Shown here one piece after another: positions 1 through 9,200 of a stretch of DNA of 26,856 nt. The stretch comes from Candidatus Sumerlaeota bacterium. Its GTDB lineage: Bacteria; Sumerlaeota; Sumerlaeia; SLMS01. Where the stretch lies: contig JADZDZ010000158.1 in the NCBI GenBank assembly GCA_020850785.1, forward strand, positions 1 through 26,856, in the 5' to 3' direction. Position 1 is the stretch's first letter. Every line of letters starts with the position of its first letter. Below the pieces are notes generated by a model. It did not search any database. It was not told the DNA's origin and was given only the letters and a program-made list of their open reading frames with translations. A program made the translations under genes and the position numbers.

Positions 1-50
1 CAAACGCGCGGATGTGTGGCCCGCGCCACGAAAAACAGCGCGCAAAGGGG

Positions 51-1157
51 TCATGAAAATGACTGAAGCAATTTGCGCGCATTCTCTTCCAGAGTAAATT
101 GTGACGTGCGCTTGAGCCCAATCGTGACGCGGGCTTGAATATCCGGCGATACGGAAGAAGTCGCAAAGACTGCATCCTTCCACGCCCTGACGTCGTCGGG
201 ATCAACATAGGTGGCGGCATCCGCGGCAACCTCGTGCATCACGGGAATGTCGGAGAGAATCACCGGAGTGCCACACGCCATCGCCTCCAACACGGGGAGG
301 CCAAACCCTTCGCCGCGCGTGGGAAGCGCCAACGCGACGGCGCGCCGCAGGTGGTCGCGAATCGCGGATTCATTCGCGGAGGGAATGAACTCCACCTCCT
401 GATTCTGGACGAGCGCCCTGAGTTCGGCCAATCGTTGCTCCCCTTCGACGCCGATGAAGACAAGTTTCAGGTCGCGCTGGTTCGCCATGGCGCGAATGAG
501 GACTTCGTGATTCTTGCGCCGCTCGCCGCTGGCGATGCAGACGATGAATTTTTCACGCGCCGAAAGAGGGGCTGCCGTGAACTGCGCCGCGTCGATGCCG
601 TGATGGAGGACGGCGCTTTTTTCCGGCGACGAGTTCAACAGCGCATCGCAGCGCTGCCGTGCATCCTGAGAAGGATAGAGGATGCGGTCCGCAGCCCTCG
701 CGGAGCGGCGGATCATGGCGTCCATGTAGGCGCGAAACTTCGCGGGATAGGATGAAGGCTGGGACCAGATCAGGTCATCGTGGATCATCAACAGCTTCCT
801 GAAGCGGCCACGCGCCGGGCCAATGAAGGCGGGCGAAAAGAGGACGTCGGCGCCCATCGCATCCAGCAGCGCGGGAAGCGTGCGTTGCTGCCACCAATCC
901 CCGGCAGGATGCGCGGTGTGGTCGGCGTCGGTGTCCACCATCCTGATGTGATGGAATTCATCCCAACGATGGAGGAACTCCGCGTCCGGCAGGTCCGGCG
1001 CGAAGCGAATCGCCGTGATGGTGAAGTTGACGTGCCCCCCCGCCGCGAGCATTCGTTCCAGGCCGAGCAGTTGGCGCAGCACTCCGTTGCCAATGCCGGT
1101 GCGCTTTGCGCGAATTGTGCGCGCATCGATCACCGCATGGATTTTTTTTGTGGTCAC
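51..1157 (-). CDS. GT4-type glycosyltransferase (family 1 Rossmann GT-B)
   Basis: Predicted retaining glycosyltransferase that moves a sugar from a nucleotide-sugar donor to a cell-surface glycan or lipid acceptor at the cytoplasmic face. The N-terminal half has an acceptor-domain pattern (VIDARTI, a WWQQRTLP segment, LLMIHDDLIW, then YPSQ and HHGID). The C-terminal half has the donor domain: FIVCIASGERRKNHEVLI followed by the GT4 signature EGFGLPVLEAMACGTPVI, with the E-x7-E glutamates. The frame is open from an ATG at 1226, but that start would overlap the upstream gene by 47 bp and add a low-complexity leader. I prefer GTG at 1157, just before the first beta strand, giving about 368 residues. 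No clear ribosome binding site supports either start. It lies downstream of the EIIA-like gene on the same strand. Acceptor and sugar are unknown. Confidence 0.85.
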   Translation of the reverse strand: MTTKKIHAVIDARTIRAKRTGIGNGVLRQLLGLERMLAAGGHVNFTITAIRFAPDLPDAEFLHRWDEFHHIRMVDTDADHTAHPAGDWWQQRTLPALLDAMGADVLFSPAFIGPARGRFRKLLMIHDDLIWSQPSSYPAKFRAYMDAMIRRSARAADRILYPSQDARQRCDALLNSSPEKSAVLHHGIDAAQFTAAPLSAREKFIVCIASGERRKNHEVLIRAMANQRDLKLVFIGVEGEQRLAELRALVQNQEVEFIPSANESAIRDHLRRAVALALPTRGEGFGLPVLEAMACGTPVILSDIPVMHEVAADAATYVDPDDVRAWKDAVFATSSVSPDIQARVTIGLKRTSQFTLEENARKLLQSFS

Positions 1158-1179
1158 GATGGGGCGCGACGCGGCGGCG

Positions 1180-1647
1180 TCACGCGCCGGCAGCCACGGG
1201 CTGCATGAAGATGTCGCGGATTTCATCCTTGGAGGTGGCGTCCAGAATGCGGCGCTGCACCGTTGCGAGCTTCAGGTACTTCACGATGTGCGCCAACACC
1301 TTCAGGAAATCGGCGGACTGGGAGTTGTTGCAGGCGATCATCACGACGATGTGCGTGGGATTCCCATCCAGAGACTCAAAGTCGAGGCCATCGCGGCTGA
1401 AGCCGATGGATATGACGAAATCCTTCACGGAGGCGATCTTCGCGTGGGGTGTGGCCAATCCAACGCCGACTCCGGTGGAGACTACTTTCTCGCGCTCGAA
1501 AATCTTGTCGCGCAGTTCCTTCTTGTCGGTGACCAAACTGGAAGTGCACGTCAGGCCGATCAACTCGGTCAGCACTTCGTCCTTCTTCGAACTTTTCAAT
1601 TCGACAATGCGATCTGTGCTGATCATCTTGTCGATGCTGAACGGCAT
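1180..1647 (-). CDS. ptsN: PTS EIIA type-2 / PtsN-like phosphocarrier protein
   Basis: A single-domain EIIA of the fructose/nitrogen PTS family, about 155 residues. The phospho-accepting histidine is H68 in GLATPHAK, and TGVGVGLA precedes it as in the family. The chosen ATG at 1647 has an AGGA ribosome binding site at 1655-1658, 7 nt upstream; a TTG at 1668 would be an alternative. Family members take phosphate from HPr or NPr and either pass it to a sugar permease or act as regulators. No EIIB/EIIC permease, HPr or EI gene is in the window, so a regulatory PtsN-like role is more likely than sugar transport, but this is inference. The gene follows sodA on the same strand with about 80 bp between them, so co-transcription is possible. 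Confidence 0.88.
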   Translation of the reverse strand: MPFSIDKMISTDRIVELKSSKKDEVLTELIGLTCTSSLVTDKKELRDKIFEREKVVSTGVGVGLATPHAKIASVKDFVISIGFSRDGLDFESLDGNPTHIVVMIACNNSQSADFLKVLAHIVKYLKLATVQRRILDATSKDEIRDIFMQPVAAGA

Positions 1648-1654
1648 GATGCGA

Positions 1655-1658
1655 TCCT
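1655..1658 (-). promoter_or_regulatory. Ribosome binding site deciding the EIIA start
   Basis: AGGA on the minus strand, 7 nt before the ATG at 1647. It favours that codon over an in-frame TTG seven codons upstream. Confidence 0.6.
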
Positions 1659-1728
1659 GTCTGGGCAATCCGGCGGGAAGAATGGGTGATGCGGAAACGG
1701 AAAGGCCCTCCCCTTCCTCCGCAGTTGC

Positions 1729-2346
1729 TTACTTCGACTTCCGGGCGGCGTCGTAGCGTTTGGCGACTTCGTCCCAATTCACCACATTCCAGAAGGCGGC
1801 GATGTAGTCGGGGCGGCGATTCTGGTACTTGAGGTAATAGGCGTGTTCCCACACGTCGAGGCCGAGCAGCGGCGTCTGGCCATCCATGATGGGACTGTCC
1901 TGATTCGGCGTGGAGGTGACGGCGAGCTTGCCATCCTTGACCACGAGCCAGGCCCAACCGCTGCCGAAGCGCGTCGCGGCGGCCTTTGCGAAATCTTCCT
2001 TGAACTTGGCGAAACCGCCCAGTTCGTTCTTGATGGCGTCGCCGAGGGAGCCTGCGGGTTCACCGCCCCCCTTCGGGCTGATCACCTGCCAGAACAGCGA
2101 ATGATTCGCGTGTCCGCCCGCATTGTTGCGAAGCGCCGTGCGAATGGCTTCCGGTGCGGCGTTCAGGTTCTTGAGCAGGTCCTCAACGGAGAGTTTTTCG
2201 AGTTCCGGGTGATCCTTCAAGGCATTGTTGGCGTTGGTGATATACGCCTGATGATGCTTGCCGTGATGAATTTCCATCGTTTTTGCGTCGATGTGCGGTT
2301 CCAGCGCATCGAGCGGGTAGGGCAATTGGGGAAGTGTGTAGGCCAT
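1729..2346 (-). CDS. sodA: Superoxide dismutase, Mn-type
   Basis: Dismutates superoxide to oxygen and hydrogen peroxide in the cytoplasm. The 205-residue length is normal for the Fe/Mn family. All four metal ligands are visible: H27 (IHHGKHH), H82 (NHSLFW), D164 and H168 (LDVWEHAYY). A glycine pair just before the second histidine motif (AGGHANH), together with Q149 in PNQDSP, is the arrangement of manganese rather than iron enzymes, though metal use cannot be proven from sequence. There is no signal peptide. A GGAG lies about 11 nt before the ATG. The 126 bp upstream could hold its promoter; I see no convincing regulator site. The receiver gene is upstream and the EIIA gene downstream on the same strand. 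Confidence 0.97.
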   Translation of the reverse strand: MAYTLPQLPYPLDALEPHIDAKTMEIHHGKHHQAYITNANNALKDHPELEKLSVEDLLKNLNAAPEAIRTALRNNAGGHANHSLFWQVISPKGGGEPAGSLGDAIKNELGGFAKFKEDFAKAAATRFGSGWAWLVVKDGKLAVTSTPNQDSPIMDGQTPLLGLDVWEHAYYLKYQNRRPDYIAAFWNVVNWDEVAKRYDAARKSK

Positions 2347-2472
2347 GTGTTTTTCGGCTCCGTGGGCTTATGAGTACAAAAAGCCTCATGCGGCGGGCGC
2401 AATCGCGCGGGACCGCTGCGACTCATTCATGACTGAGGCAAAACTCAGGCCCCAACGTGGCCAAGTGGAAAT

Positions 2473-2850
2473 TTACCGGGAAACGGCGAGGGACCGATCA
2501 ATGACTTCCAGCAGATCGGGGATTTTGAACGGCTTCGCAATGATCTCGCAGTCCCCCTGGCTGCAGATGCGGCCGCGTTCGTCCTGCTCGCAGTAGCCTG
2601 TGATGAAGATCACCTTGAGGCCGGGACAAAGCTTGCGGGCATCGCGCAGCAGTTCCTCCCCGTTCTTCACGGGCATGCGAACGTCCGTGATGAGAAGGTC
2701 AAAACTCCCGGAATCGGTCAGTAGGCACAGGGCCTCCTCTCCGTTGCGGGCGGTCTCCACATCAAAGCCTTCGCGAGCGAGAGTCTTCTTGAGGAGGCTC
2801 AGCAGAGTCGCATCATCGTCGGCGACAAGCAGTCTGGTCTTTGCGGCCAT
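2473..2850 (-). CDS. Stand-alone response-regulator receiver protein (CheY-like)
   Basis: A 125-residue single receiver domain with no output domain. Using ATG at 2850, the acidic pocket is D11/D12 (VADDD), the phospho-accepting aspartate is D56 (LITDVRMP), the switch threonine is T84 (IFITGY) and the invariant lysine is K106 (AKPF). The frame is open upstream to 2937, but the extra residues look non-coding and a GGA precedes the chosen start. Such proteins relay phosphate from a histidine kinase to a protein target or are part of a phosphorelay. No kinase is in the window, so the partner is unknown. Four cysteines in the C-terminal half (C75, C87, C96, C101) are more than usual for this fold. 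It is divergent from the peptidase gene. Confidence 0.9.
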   Translation of the reverse strand: MAAKTRLLVADDDATLLSLLKKTLAREGFDVETARNGEEALCLLTDSGSFDLLITDVRMPVKNGEELLRDARKLCPGLKVIFITGYCEQDERGRICSQGDCEIIAKPFKIPDLLEVIDRSLAVSR

Positions 2851-3049
2851 CGGTCCAATCTTCACGGTGCAGGATGAGCCTACCTTCGCGCGGGGCGTCA
2901 CACTGGCAAGTGAAAAGTCCCCGCAAAAGGGATACAAATAAGGGGGATTCCCTATTCAATGGCGTGCAAACACCTGCCAATCAACGCCTTAACCGAACAG
3001 TTTTCAAGACCCCCTTGCGCTGGCACGGTTTCGGCATAAAGCGTCGCCC
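2851..3049. promoter_or_regulatory. Divergent intergenic region, receiver gene / peptidase gene
   Basis: These 199 bp should contain promoters for both flanking genes because they are transcribed apart. I see no strong consensus promoter. Two features stand out: an AT-rich imperfect dyad at 2937-2956 (AATA-a-GGG, 5-nt loop, CCC-TATT) and a GG-N10-GC element at 3021-3035 resembling a sigma-54 box just before the peptidase start. Both are near chance level. Confidence 0.4.
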
Positions 3050-4186
3050 ATGCCCAAACTGAACTTTACCAAAATACTCATCGAACTGGCGAGCCACCCC
3101 ACTGTGCCCTACCGCGAGGAGGCCATGGCGCGCGCAGTGGAACATTTGCTGAACCAAATCCCCGGCGTGATCGTTGATCGGGACGGATTTGGAAACCTGA
3201 TCGCGCGGCTGACGCGCGGGCTGAAGACGAAGAATCCCTGGACGTTTGTGGCCCACATGGATCATCCGGGCTTCATCGTGAATGGAGCGCCGGACAAGGC
3301 GGGCCGCATTCCCGTGCTGTTCGAAGGTTTCGTGGAGGACGAATATTTCGAGGGGGCGAAGGTTCGGCTGTTTCGCGAATCGAAAGTGGCCGCGAACCGC
3401 GAGGTGATCGGTGTGGTGGAGACGATGGGGAAGCGCGGCCCCGCCCCGCGGCGCAACCGCCGTGGGCTGATCAGGCCGCTGAAGGATGCGACGGATTGCG
3501 TGATCGCCATGTGGGACCTGCCGGCGATTCGCTTCGAGGATGACCTGATCTACGGCCGGAACATCGACGACCTTGGCGGTGTGGCGGTGATTTTGGAAAC
3601 GTTGCGGCGTGTGAGCGAAAGCGATCGCGATGCGGACGTGATCGCGGTCTTCACGCGGGCGGAGGAGACGGGCTTTCGCGGGGCACTGGTGTTGCTGGAG
3701 GACCCCAAGCGCGCAAAATACATCCCCGATGGTGCGCGCATCGTCAGCGTGGAGACCTCCTCCGCGCGTCCCCACATCAAGACGGGCGAGGGCGCGGTGC
3801 TGCGCGTGGGGGATCGCACGACGGTTTTCGATCCGCAGCTTTGTCTGGAGCTGGAGGCCGCTTCCAACACGATCTCCAAGGAAAAGGGACGGCGTCCGTT
3901 GCGGCGCGCCCTGATGGACGGCGGCACCTGCGAAGCAACGGCGTTCAACATGTATGGGTTCCGCGCTGCGGGCGTTTGTCTTCCGCTGGGGAACTACCAC
4001 AACATGGACACGACAAAGAAGCGCATCGCAGAGGAGATCATTTCACGCGCCGACGCGGAGGACTTGGTGGCGGTGACAACGGAACTTTGCTTCGCGCGCA
4101 AGCCGACGGCGGACCCGCTGAAAAAGCTGCGGGAGGACCTTCACGGCTACGCGCAGGACGCCCGCAAGCGCATGCGCGAGGGCTGA
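3050..4186 (+). CDS. M42-like di-zinc metallopeptidase (clan MH)
   Basis: Predicted cytoplasmic metal-dependent exopeptidase of 378 residues. The clan MH ligand set can be read in order: H69 (AHMDHPG) with D71 behind it, bridging D173 (GRNIDDLGG), catalytic base E205 and ligand E206 (AEETGFRGA), E235 (VSVETSS) and terminal H317 (GNYHNM). Spacing and the EETGFRGA motif match the M42 glutamyl-aminopeptidase/TET group, with a small lid domain expected around residues 82-160. That lid contains an unusual run rich in arginine, proline and glycine (about residues 128-140). The fourth ligand is Glu where M42 enzymes usually have Asp. No signal peptide is visible. There is no clear ribosome binding site, but the start fits the fold. 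The next gene begins 55 bp downstream. Substrate unknown. Confidence 0.88.
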   Translation: MPKLNFTKILIELASHPTVPYREEAMARAVEHLLNQIPGVIVDRDGFGNLIARLTRGLKTKNPWTFVAHMDHPGFIVNGAPDKAGRIPVLFEGFVEDEYFEGAKVRLFRESKVAANREVIGVVETMGKRGPAPRRNRRGLIRPLKDATDCVIAMWDLPAIRFEDDLIYGRNIDDLGGVAVILETLRRVSESDRDADVIAVFTRAEETGFRGALVLLEDPKRAKYIPDGARIVSVETSSARPHIKTGEGAVLRVGDRTTVFDPQLCLELEAASNTISKEKGRRPLRRALMDGGTCEATAFNMYGFRAAGVCLPLGNYHNMDTTKKRIAEEIISRADAEDLVAVTTELCFARKPTADPLKKLREDLHGYAQDARKRMREG

Positions 4187-4241
4187 AGCCGCGCTGTTGC
4201 GCTTGCCAGAGGACGGTCTGCTGGCGTTTGCTCCCTGAGCC

Positions 4242-5363
4242 ATGAGCGAAGAAACGACAACAACCACCATTGCGCAGCCGCCACGCCGCGAGGAACTGAC
4301 GGCGCCGGTGCCTCCCTTGGTGATCGGCCCCCACAGTTTCTGGCCGCCGATTTTTCCCGCGCCGATGTGCGGCATCAGCGACCGCCCCTGGCGCCAGTTC
4401 GCGCGCGAGCAGGGCTGTCCCCTTGTCTATACGCAGATGGTGAGCTGCGAGGCGATGATGCGCAATGGCCGCGACAAGTCCTGGCAGATTCTGGACATGT
4501 TCGTGGAACCGGGGGTCGTGTGCGCGCAGGTGTTCGGCGCGGATCCCGTGAACCTTGCGGATACCGCGCGCCGCCTTCAGGATGCAGGCGCGGCCATCGT
4601 GGACCTCAACATGGGCTGCCCCGTGAACAAGGTGGTGAAGGCAAACGGCGGCAGCGCGCTCATGCGTCAGCCGGAATTGGTGCGCGGGATTTTTCAGAAG
4701 ATGCGCGCGGCGCTGACCGTGCCGTTCACGGTGAAGTTTCGCGCCGGGTGGGAGAAATACGGGGAGGAAGCCTTCACGATTGCGCAGCTTGCGCAGGATG
4801 AGGGGCTGGATGCGATTGCGATTCATGCGCGCACGCGGCAGCAGGGCTTCAAGGGCCATGCGGACTGGTCGATCATTCGCGCGCTGAAGGAACGGATCAC
4901 CATTCCCGTGATCGGCAACGGCGACGTGAAGAGCGCGGACGATGCGGTGCGGATGGTTCGCGACTTCCGCGCCGACGGCATCATGATCGGGCGCAGCTGC
5001 ATGGGAAACCCCTGGCTGTTCCGCGAGATCGCCGCGCGTTTCCGCGGCGAACCCGATCCGCCGAAACCCACCGTGGATGAGCGCCTGGATGCGGTGCTGC
5101 GCCACGCGGACATGATGGTGATGCGCAAGGGGGAGGCGCTTGGCCTGCGCGAATTCCGCAAGCACGTGGTGTCCTACATGAAGGCGTTCCCCTTCGCGCG
5201 GGAGTTGAAGACCAAGCTGATGGATGCGGTGACGCTGGAGGAATATCACACAATCATCAACGATGGGCGTGATGCGATTCGCACAAAGGCAGAAGCGGAT
5301 GCGAACCGCCCAAAATACGAAGGGGACGAATGTGAACCCACGGACTGCGGATGCGATGACTAA
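4242..5363 (+). CDS. dusB: tRNA-dihydrouridine synthase (DusB-like)
   Basis: FMN-dependent enzyme that reduces uridines to dihydrouridine in tRNA. The TIM-barrel starts near residue 36 with FPAPMCGISDRPWR, then has the Dus signature DLNMGCPVNKVVKANGGSAL with the catalytic proton donor C126, KFRAGW and HARTRQQGFKGHADW, and the phosphate-binding IGNGDVKS and DGIMIGR segments. The C-terminal helical tRNA-binding region follows. At 373 residues it is somewhat longer than typical DusB because of a 30-residue N-terminal extension and an acidic, cysteine-rich tail (three Cys in the last 12 residues), both unusual. Its last 8 bp overlap the start of proC, which suggests translational coupling. The subfamily assignment is by motif only. 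Confidence 0.93.
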   Translation: MSEETTTTTIAQPPRREELTAPVPPLVIGPHSFWPPIFPAPMCGISDRPWRQFAREQGCPLVYTQMVSCEAMMRNGRDKSWQILDMFVEPGVVCAQVFGADPVNLADTARRLQDAGAAIVDLNMGCPVNKVVKANGGSALMRQPELVRGIFQKMRAALTVPFTVKFRAGWEKYGEEAFTIAQLAQDEGLDAIAIHARTRQQGFKGHADWSIIRALKERITIPVIGNGDVKSADDAVRMVRDFRADGIMIGRSCMGNPWLFREIAARFRGEPDPPKPTVDERLDAVLRHADMMVMRKGEALGLREFRKHVVSYMKAFPFARELKTKLMDAVTLEEYHTIINDGRDAIRTKAEADANRPKYEGDECEPTDCGCDD

Positions 5364-6180
5364 ATACAAACTTGGCTTCATCGGTGCTGGCAACATGGCG
5401 GAGGCGCTGATCCGCGGTCTGATCGACAAGGGCGTGTACACCGCCGATGAAATTGCCATCACGGACGTGTCGGCGGATCGCACGGCGCTTCTTGGCAGAC
5501 AGTTCGGCGTCGCCACCTGCGGCAGCAACGGCGCGCTGGTTCGCGAATGCGCGGTGGTCCTGCTGGCGGTAAAGCCGCAGGTTGTGGCCGCCGTGCTGGA
5601 GGACGTGAAGAACGATTCACGGCCCGATCAGTTGTTCATCAGCATCATCGCGGGAACGCGGTCCGCGAAGATTGAGAACGGATTGCGCAATGCAGGGAAC
5701 GAAAAGCCCCGTCTGGTGCGCGTGATGCCGAACACTCCCGCGCTGGTTGGCCTTGGCGTTTCGGGAATTTGCGCTGGTGCAAATGCAACGGCGGAGGACC
5801 TGCAAACAACGGAGAGTATTTGCAATGCGGTGGGCATCACGACCCGCGTGGATGAATCGTTGATGGACGCCGTGACGGCGCTGACGGGAAGCGGCCCTGC
5901 CTACATCTTTTACGTGATCGAGGCGCTGATTGAGGCGGGCGTGAAGGTGGGTTTCACGCCGGAACAGGCGCACGGGATGGTGCTGCAAATGGTGCTGGGG
6001 GCGGCGACGCTTGCGAAGAACTCCGACAAATCGCCGCAGGAGTTGCGACGCGCGGTCACGTCGCCGAAGGGGACAACCGAGGCGGGAGTGACAGTGCTGG
6101 ATCAGGAACGCGTGAAGGAAATCTTCGCAAGAACCGTGGAGGCGGCGGAAAGAAGAGGGAAGGAATTGGGGAGCCTCTAA
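5356..6180 (+). CDS. proC: Pyrroline-5-carboxylate reductase
   Basis: Catalyses the last step of proline synthesis: NAD(P)H-dependent reduction of 1-pyrroline-5-carboxylate, in the cytoplasm. The 274-residue length is normal. The N-terminal Rossmann fold has GFIGAGNMAEALI (residues 7-19). The C-terminal dimerisation domain carries the family signature LTGSGPAYIF and, near the end, TSPKGTTEAGV. The ATG at 5356 lies within the stop region of the dihydrouridine synthase gene (8-bp overlap). An upstream in-frame ATG at 5263 would add 31 residues that overlap dusB and do not resemble the family. The gene is convergent with dnaE, separated by 52 bp that show only a 5-bp GC hairpin and no T-run. Confidence 0.97.
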   Translation: MTKYKLGFIGAGNMAEALIRGLIDKGVYTADEIAITDVSADRTALLGRQFGVATCGSNGALVRECAVVLLAVKPQVVAAVLEDVKNDSRPDQLFISIIAGTRSAKIENGLRNAGNEKPRLVRVMPNTPALVGLGVSGICAGANATAEDLQTTESICNAVGITTRVDESLMDAVTALTGSGPAYIFYVIEALIEAGVKVGFTPEQAHGMVLQMVLGAATLAKNSDKSPQELRRAVTSPKGTTEAGVTVLDQERVKEIFARTVEAAERRGKELGSL

Positions 6181-6232
6181 CCGGCCCCTGCGTCGATTGC
6201 TCGCCAGAGAAGGCGTTCGCGACGGGCGAAAT

Positions 6233-9200
6233 CTACACGTACAATCGCACCACCGGCTTGCCCGGCAGTCCGCGCAATTCCGCGAGTGATTCCTCGCTGA
6301 GCGTGAGTTTGTGGTCGCCGTTTAGTCTGAGCATCGCATCGCCGGCGATTTCATGGGACAGCACCACGCGAAGGGGCCGCTTGCCGCCAAAGCGGCGACA
6401 GACTTCCTTCAGGCCGCGCAGCGATTCCAGCGAGACGTTCTGCACGTCGAATTGTAGTTCGATGCCGCTGGCATTTTCGCGAAGCTGCTCCACGGCGGTC
6501 GCCTTGATGGCGTCAATGCTGGGGCGGTTGTTCCACATGGTAAGGCGCGCGCTGACCTGAATGACGCGATCAACCACGAGCAGTTCCCTGCACGCCTCGT
6601 AGGCGCGGGAGAAAAACTTCACCTCGAAGGCGCCCTCGTAATCCTCCATGTTCACGATGGCCCAGGATGCGCCGCGCTTGTCCTGGCGCGTCTGAATGGC
6701 GGTGATGATGCCAACCATCGCGATGTCGCGGGAATCCTCGCCGCGCAGTTCCTCGGCAATGTTCGAAATGGAACCGCTGCGCGTGCCGCCGAAGCTGTCG
6801 ATCTCCACGCGATACTTGTCGAGCGGATGTTCCTTGAGGAAAAAGCCGAGGAATTCCTTCTCAAACTGTGCCCGCATTTTTGGATCCCATTCGCTGACGT
6901 TTGGAATCGTGATGTCGTGAATGTCGGGTTCGGCGCCATTCCCTTCGCTGAAAGCATCAAAGAGGGAGGACTGCGCGCTGGCCTTTTCCGCCTGCACGCG
7001 CTGGGCGGCCTGCAGCAATTCAGGGAGCACCTGAAGCAGCGCCTTCTTCGATGGATGCATCCTGTCGAAGGCGCCGACCTTGATGAGCGCCTCCACCATG
7101 CGGCTGTTCATCGCCCCGGAGGGAACGCGCAGGACAAAGTCGCCGAAGCTCTTGAAGGGTCCATTGGCTTCGCGTTCGCGCATGACGGCCTGCACGAAGG
7201 CCGCACCGACGGTCTTCACGGCGCCCATGGCGTACCAGATGGTGTTCCCGTCGGGGTTGAAGTAGTCGATGGACTTGTTGATATCGACAGGGAGCACCTG
7301 CAGCCCGATTTCGCGCGCGTTGGCGACGTACTTCGCGATGCTGTCCGTGGAGCCGCCGATTTCGTTCGTGAGCAGCGCCGCCTGAAAGTAGGTCGGGAAG
7401 TTCGCGCGCAGGTAGGCCGTCTGGAACGTCACAACCGCGTAGGCGGCGGAGTGCGACTTGTTGAAACCATAACCAGCGAAGGTGACGATCTGGTCCCAGA
7501 TGTACTTCGCCAACTTTTGGTCAACGTCGTGGGTTTTCTTCGCGCCGCTGATGAACTTTTCCTCCTGCTGGTCCATCACCTCCTTCTTCTTCTTCCCCAT
7601 GGCCTTGCGAAGCACGTCCGCCTCGCCGCGCGTGAAGCCGCACAGGTCCATGGCGACGCGCATGACTTGTTCCTGATAGATGAAGATGCCGAAACTTTCC
7701 TTGAGGATCGGCTCCATGACGGGGTGGTCGTAGGTGACCTTCTCGCGGCCGTGCTTTCGCGCGACGTAGGTTTGGTCCATCTTGGCATCAAGGGGACCGG
7801 GGCGGTAGAGCGCAATGAGCGCCGTGAGGTCGGCGAAAGCGGTGGGCTTAAGCGCCTTCACGAGCGCCGTCATGCCGGGTGATTCCAACTGGAAGACGCC
7901 GGCGGTTTGCCCCTTGTGCAGCATCTTGTACGTCTTCTCATCGACGTTGTCGATCTTGTCCCATTCGATGGTGATGCCTTCGCGTTCGCGCAGCCAATTT
8001 TCCACGCGCTGGATGATGGACAAGTTCTTGATGCCGAGGAAATCCATCTTGAGCAGGCCGATTTCCTCCACCTGCCCCATGGTGAATTGCGTCAGCGCGC
8101 CGACTTCCTTCGGCGTCTTGTAAAGGGGGAGGTAGTTCGTGAGCGGCTGGTCCGCGATCACGACGCCGGCGGCGTGCGTTGATGCGTGACGCACCATGCC
8201 TTCCACCTGAAGGGCGTAGTCGAAAATCTGCTTCGCGGTCGTGTCGCTCTGCAGGACGCTCTTGAGTTCCTCCGCTTCCTCCAGCGCACTCCTGAGGTTC
8301 ACCTTCGGACCTTCGGGAATCAGCTTTGCGATGCGATCCACGGTCTTCAGGTCAACGCCAAGAACGCGGCCCACGTCGCGAATTGCGTTCTTCGCCTTCA
8401 TCGTTCCGAAGGTCACGATCTGGCAGACGCAATCCTCGCCATACTTGCGGCGGACGTACTCGATCACCTCCGCGCGCCGGTCATCGGAAAAGTCCACGTC
8501 GATGTCGGGCATGGAAACGCGATCAGGGTTGAGGAATCGTTCGAAGAGCAGGCCGTGGCGCAGCGGACAAAGCTGCGTGATGCCCAGCGTGTACGCGACC
8601 ACGGAGCCCGCGGCGGACCCACGGCCGGGGCCGACGGGAATGCCCTGCGAACGCGCGTGGGCGATGAAGTCCGCCACGATCAGGAAATAGGCGGAGAAGC
8701 CCATCTTCACGATGACGTTGATTTCAAAGTCGATGCGATCGCGCAGCACCTGATCGCTGTCCACGCGATCGCCGTAGCGGGCGCGCGCGCCGGAGCGCAC
8801 GCATTCAATCAGGTAGGATTCCTCCGTGTGCCCGTCGGGGCAGGGGAAGCGCGGCAGGTGATACTTCTTCGGCGGCATCTGGATGTTGGTCATCTCCGCC
8901 ACAAGGCGCGTGTTCGTGACCGCTTCCGGATGATCGCGGAACAGGATCGCCATTTCCTCCGCGGACTTCACGTAAAATTCCGTGCCGTCGAACTTCATGC
9001 GATCCTTCTCATTCACGAAGGAACCGGTCTGGATGCAAAGGAGCACATCGTGCATCTTCGCGTCCTCGCGGCGCATGTAGTGGCAATCGTTCGTCGCAAT
9101 CAGCTTCAGGTCCTGCGCCGCCGCGATCTTCAGCAACTCCCGGTTCGCGATGCGCTGTTCCTCGATGCCGTGGTCCTGCAACTCCACGAAGAAGCGTTCA

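Noticed and set aside
4038..5528. A 496-codon open frame on the minus strand opposite the dihydrouridine synthase gene.
   Set aside because: It runs over the end of the peptidase gene and the start of proC, is His/Arg-rich and has no domain. The plus-strand genes explain the region.
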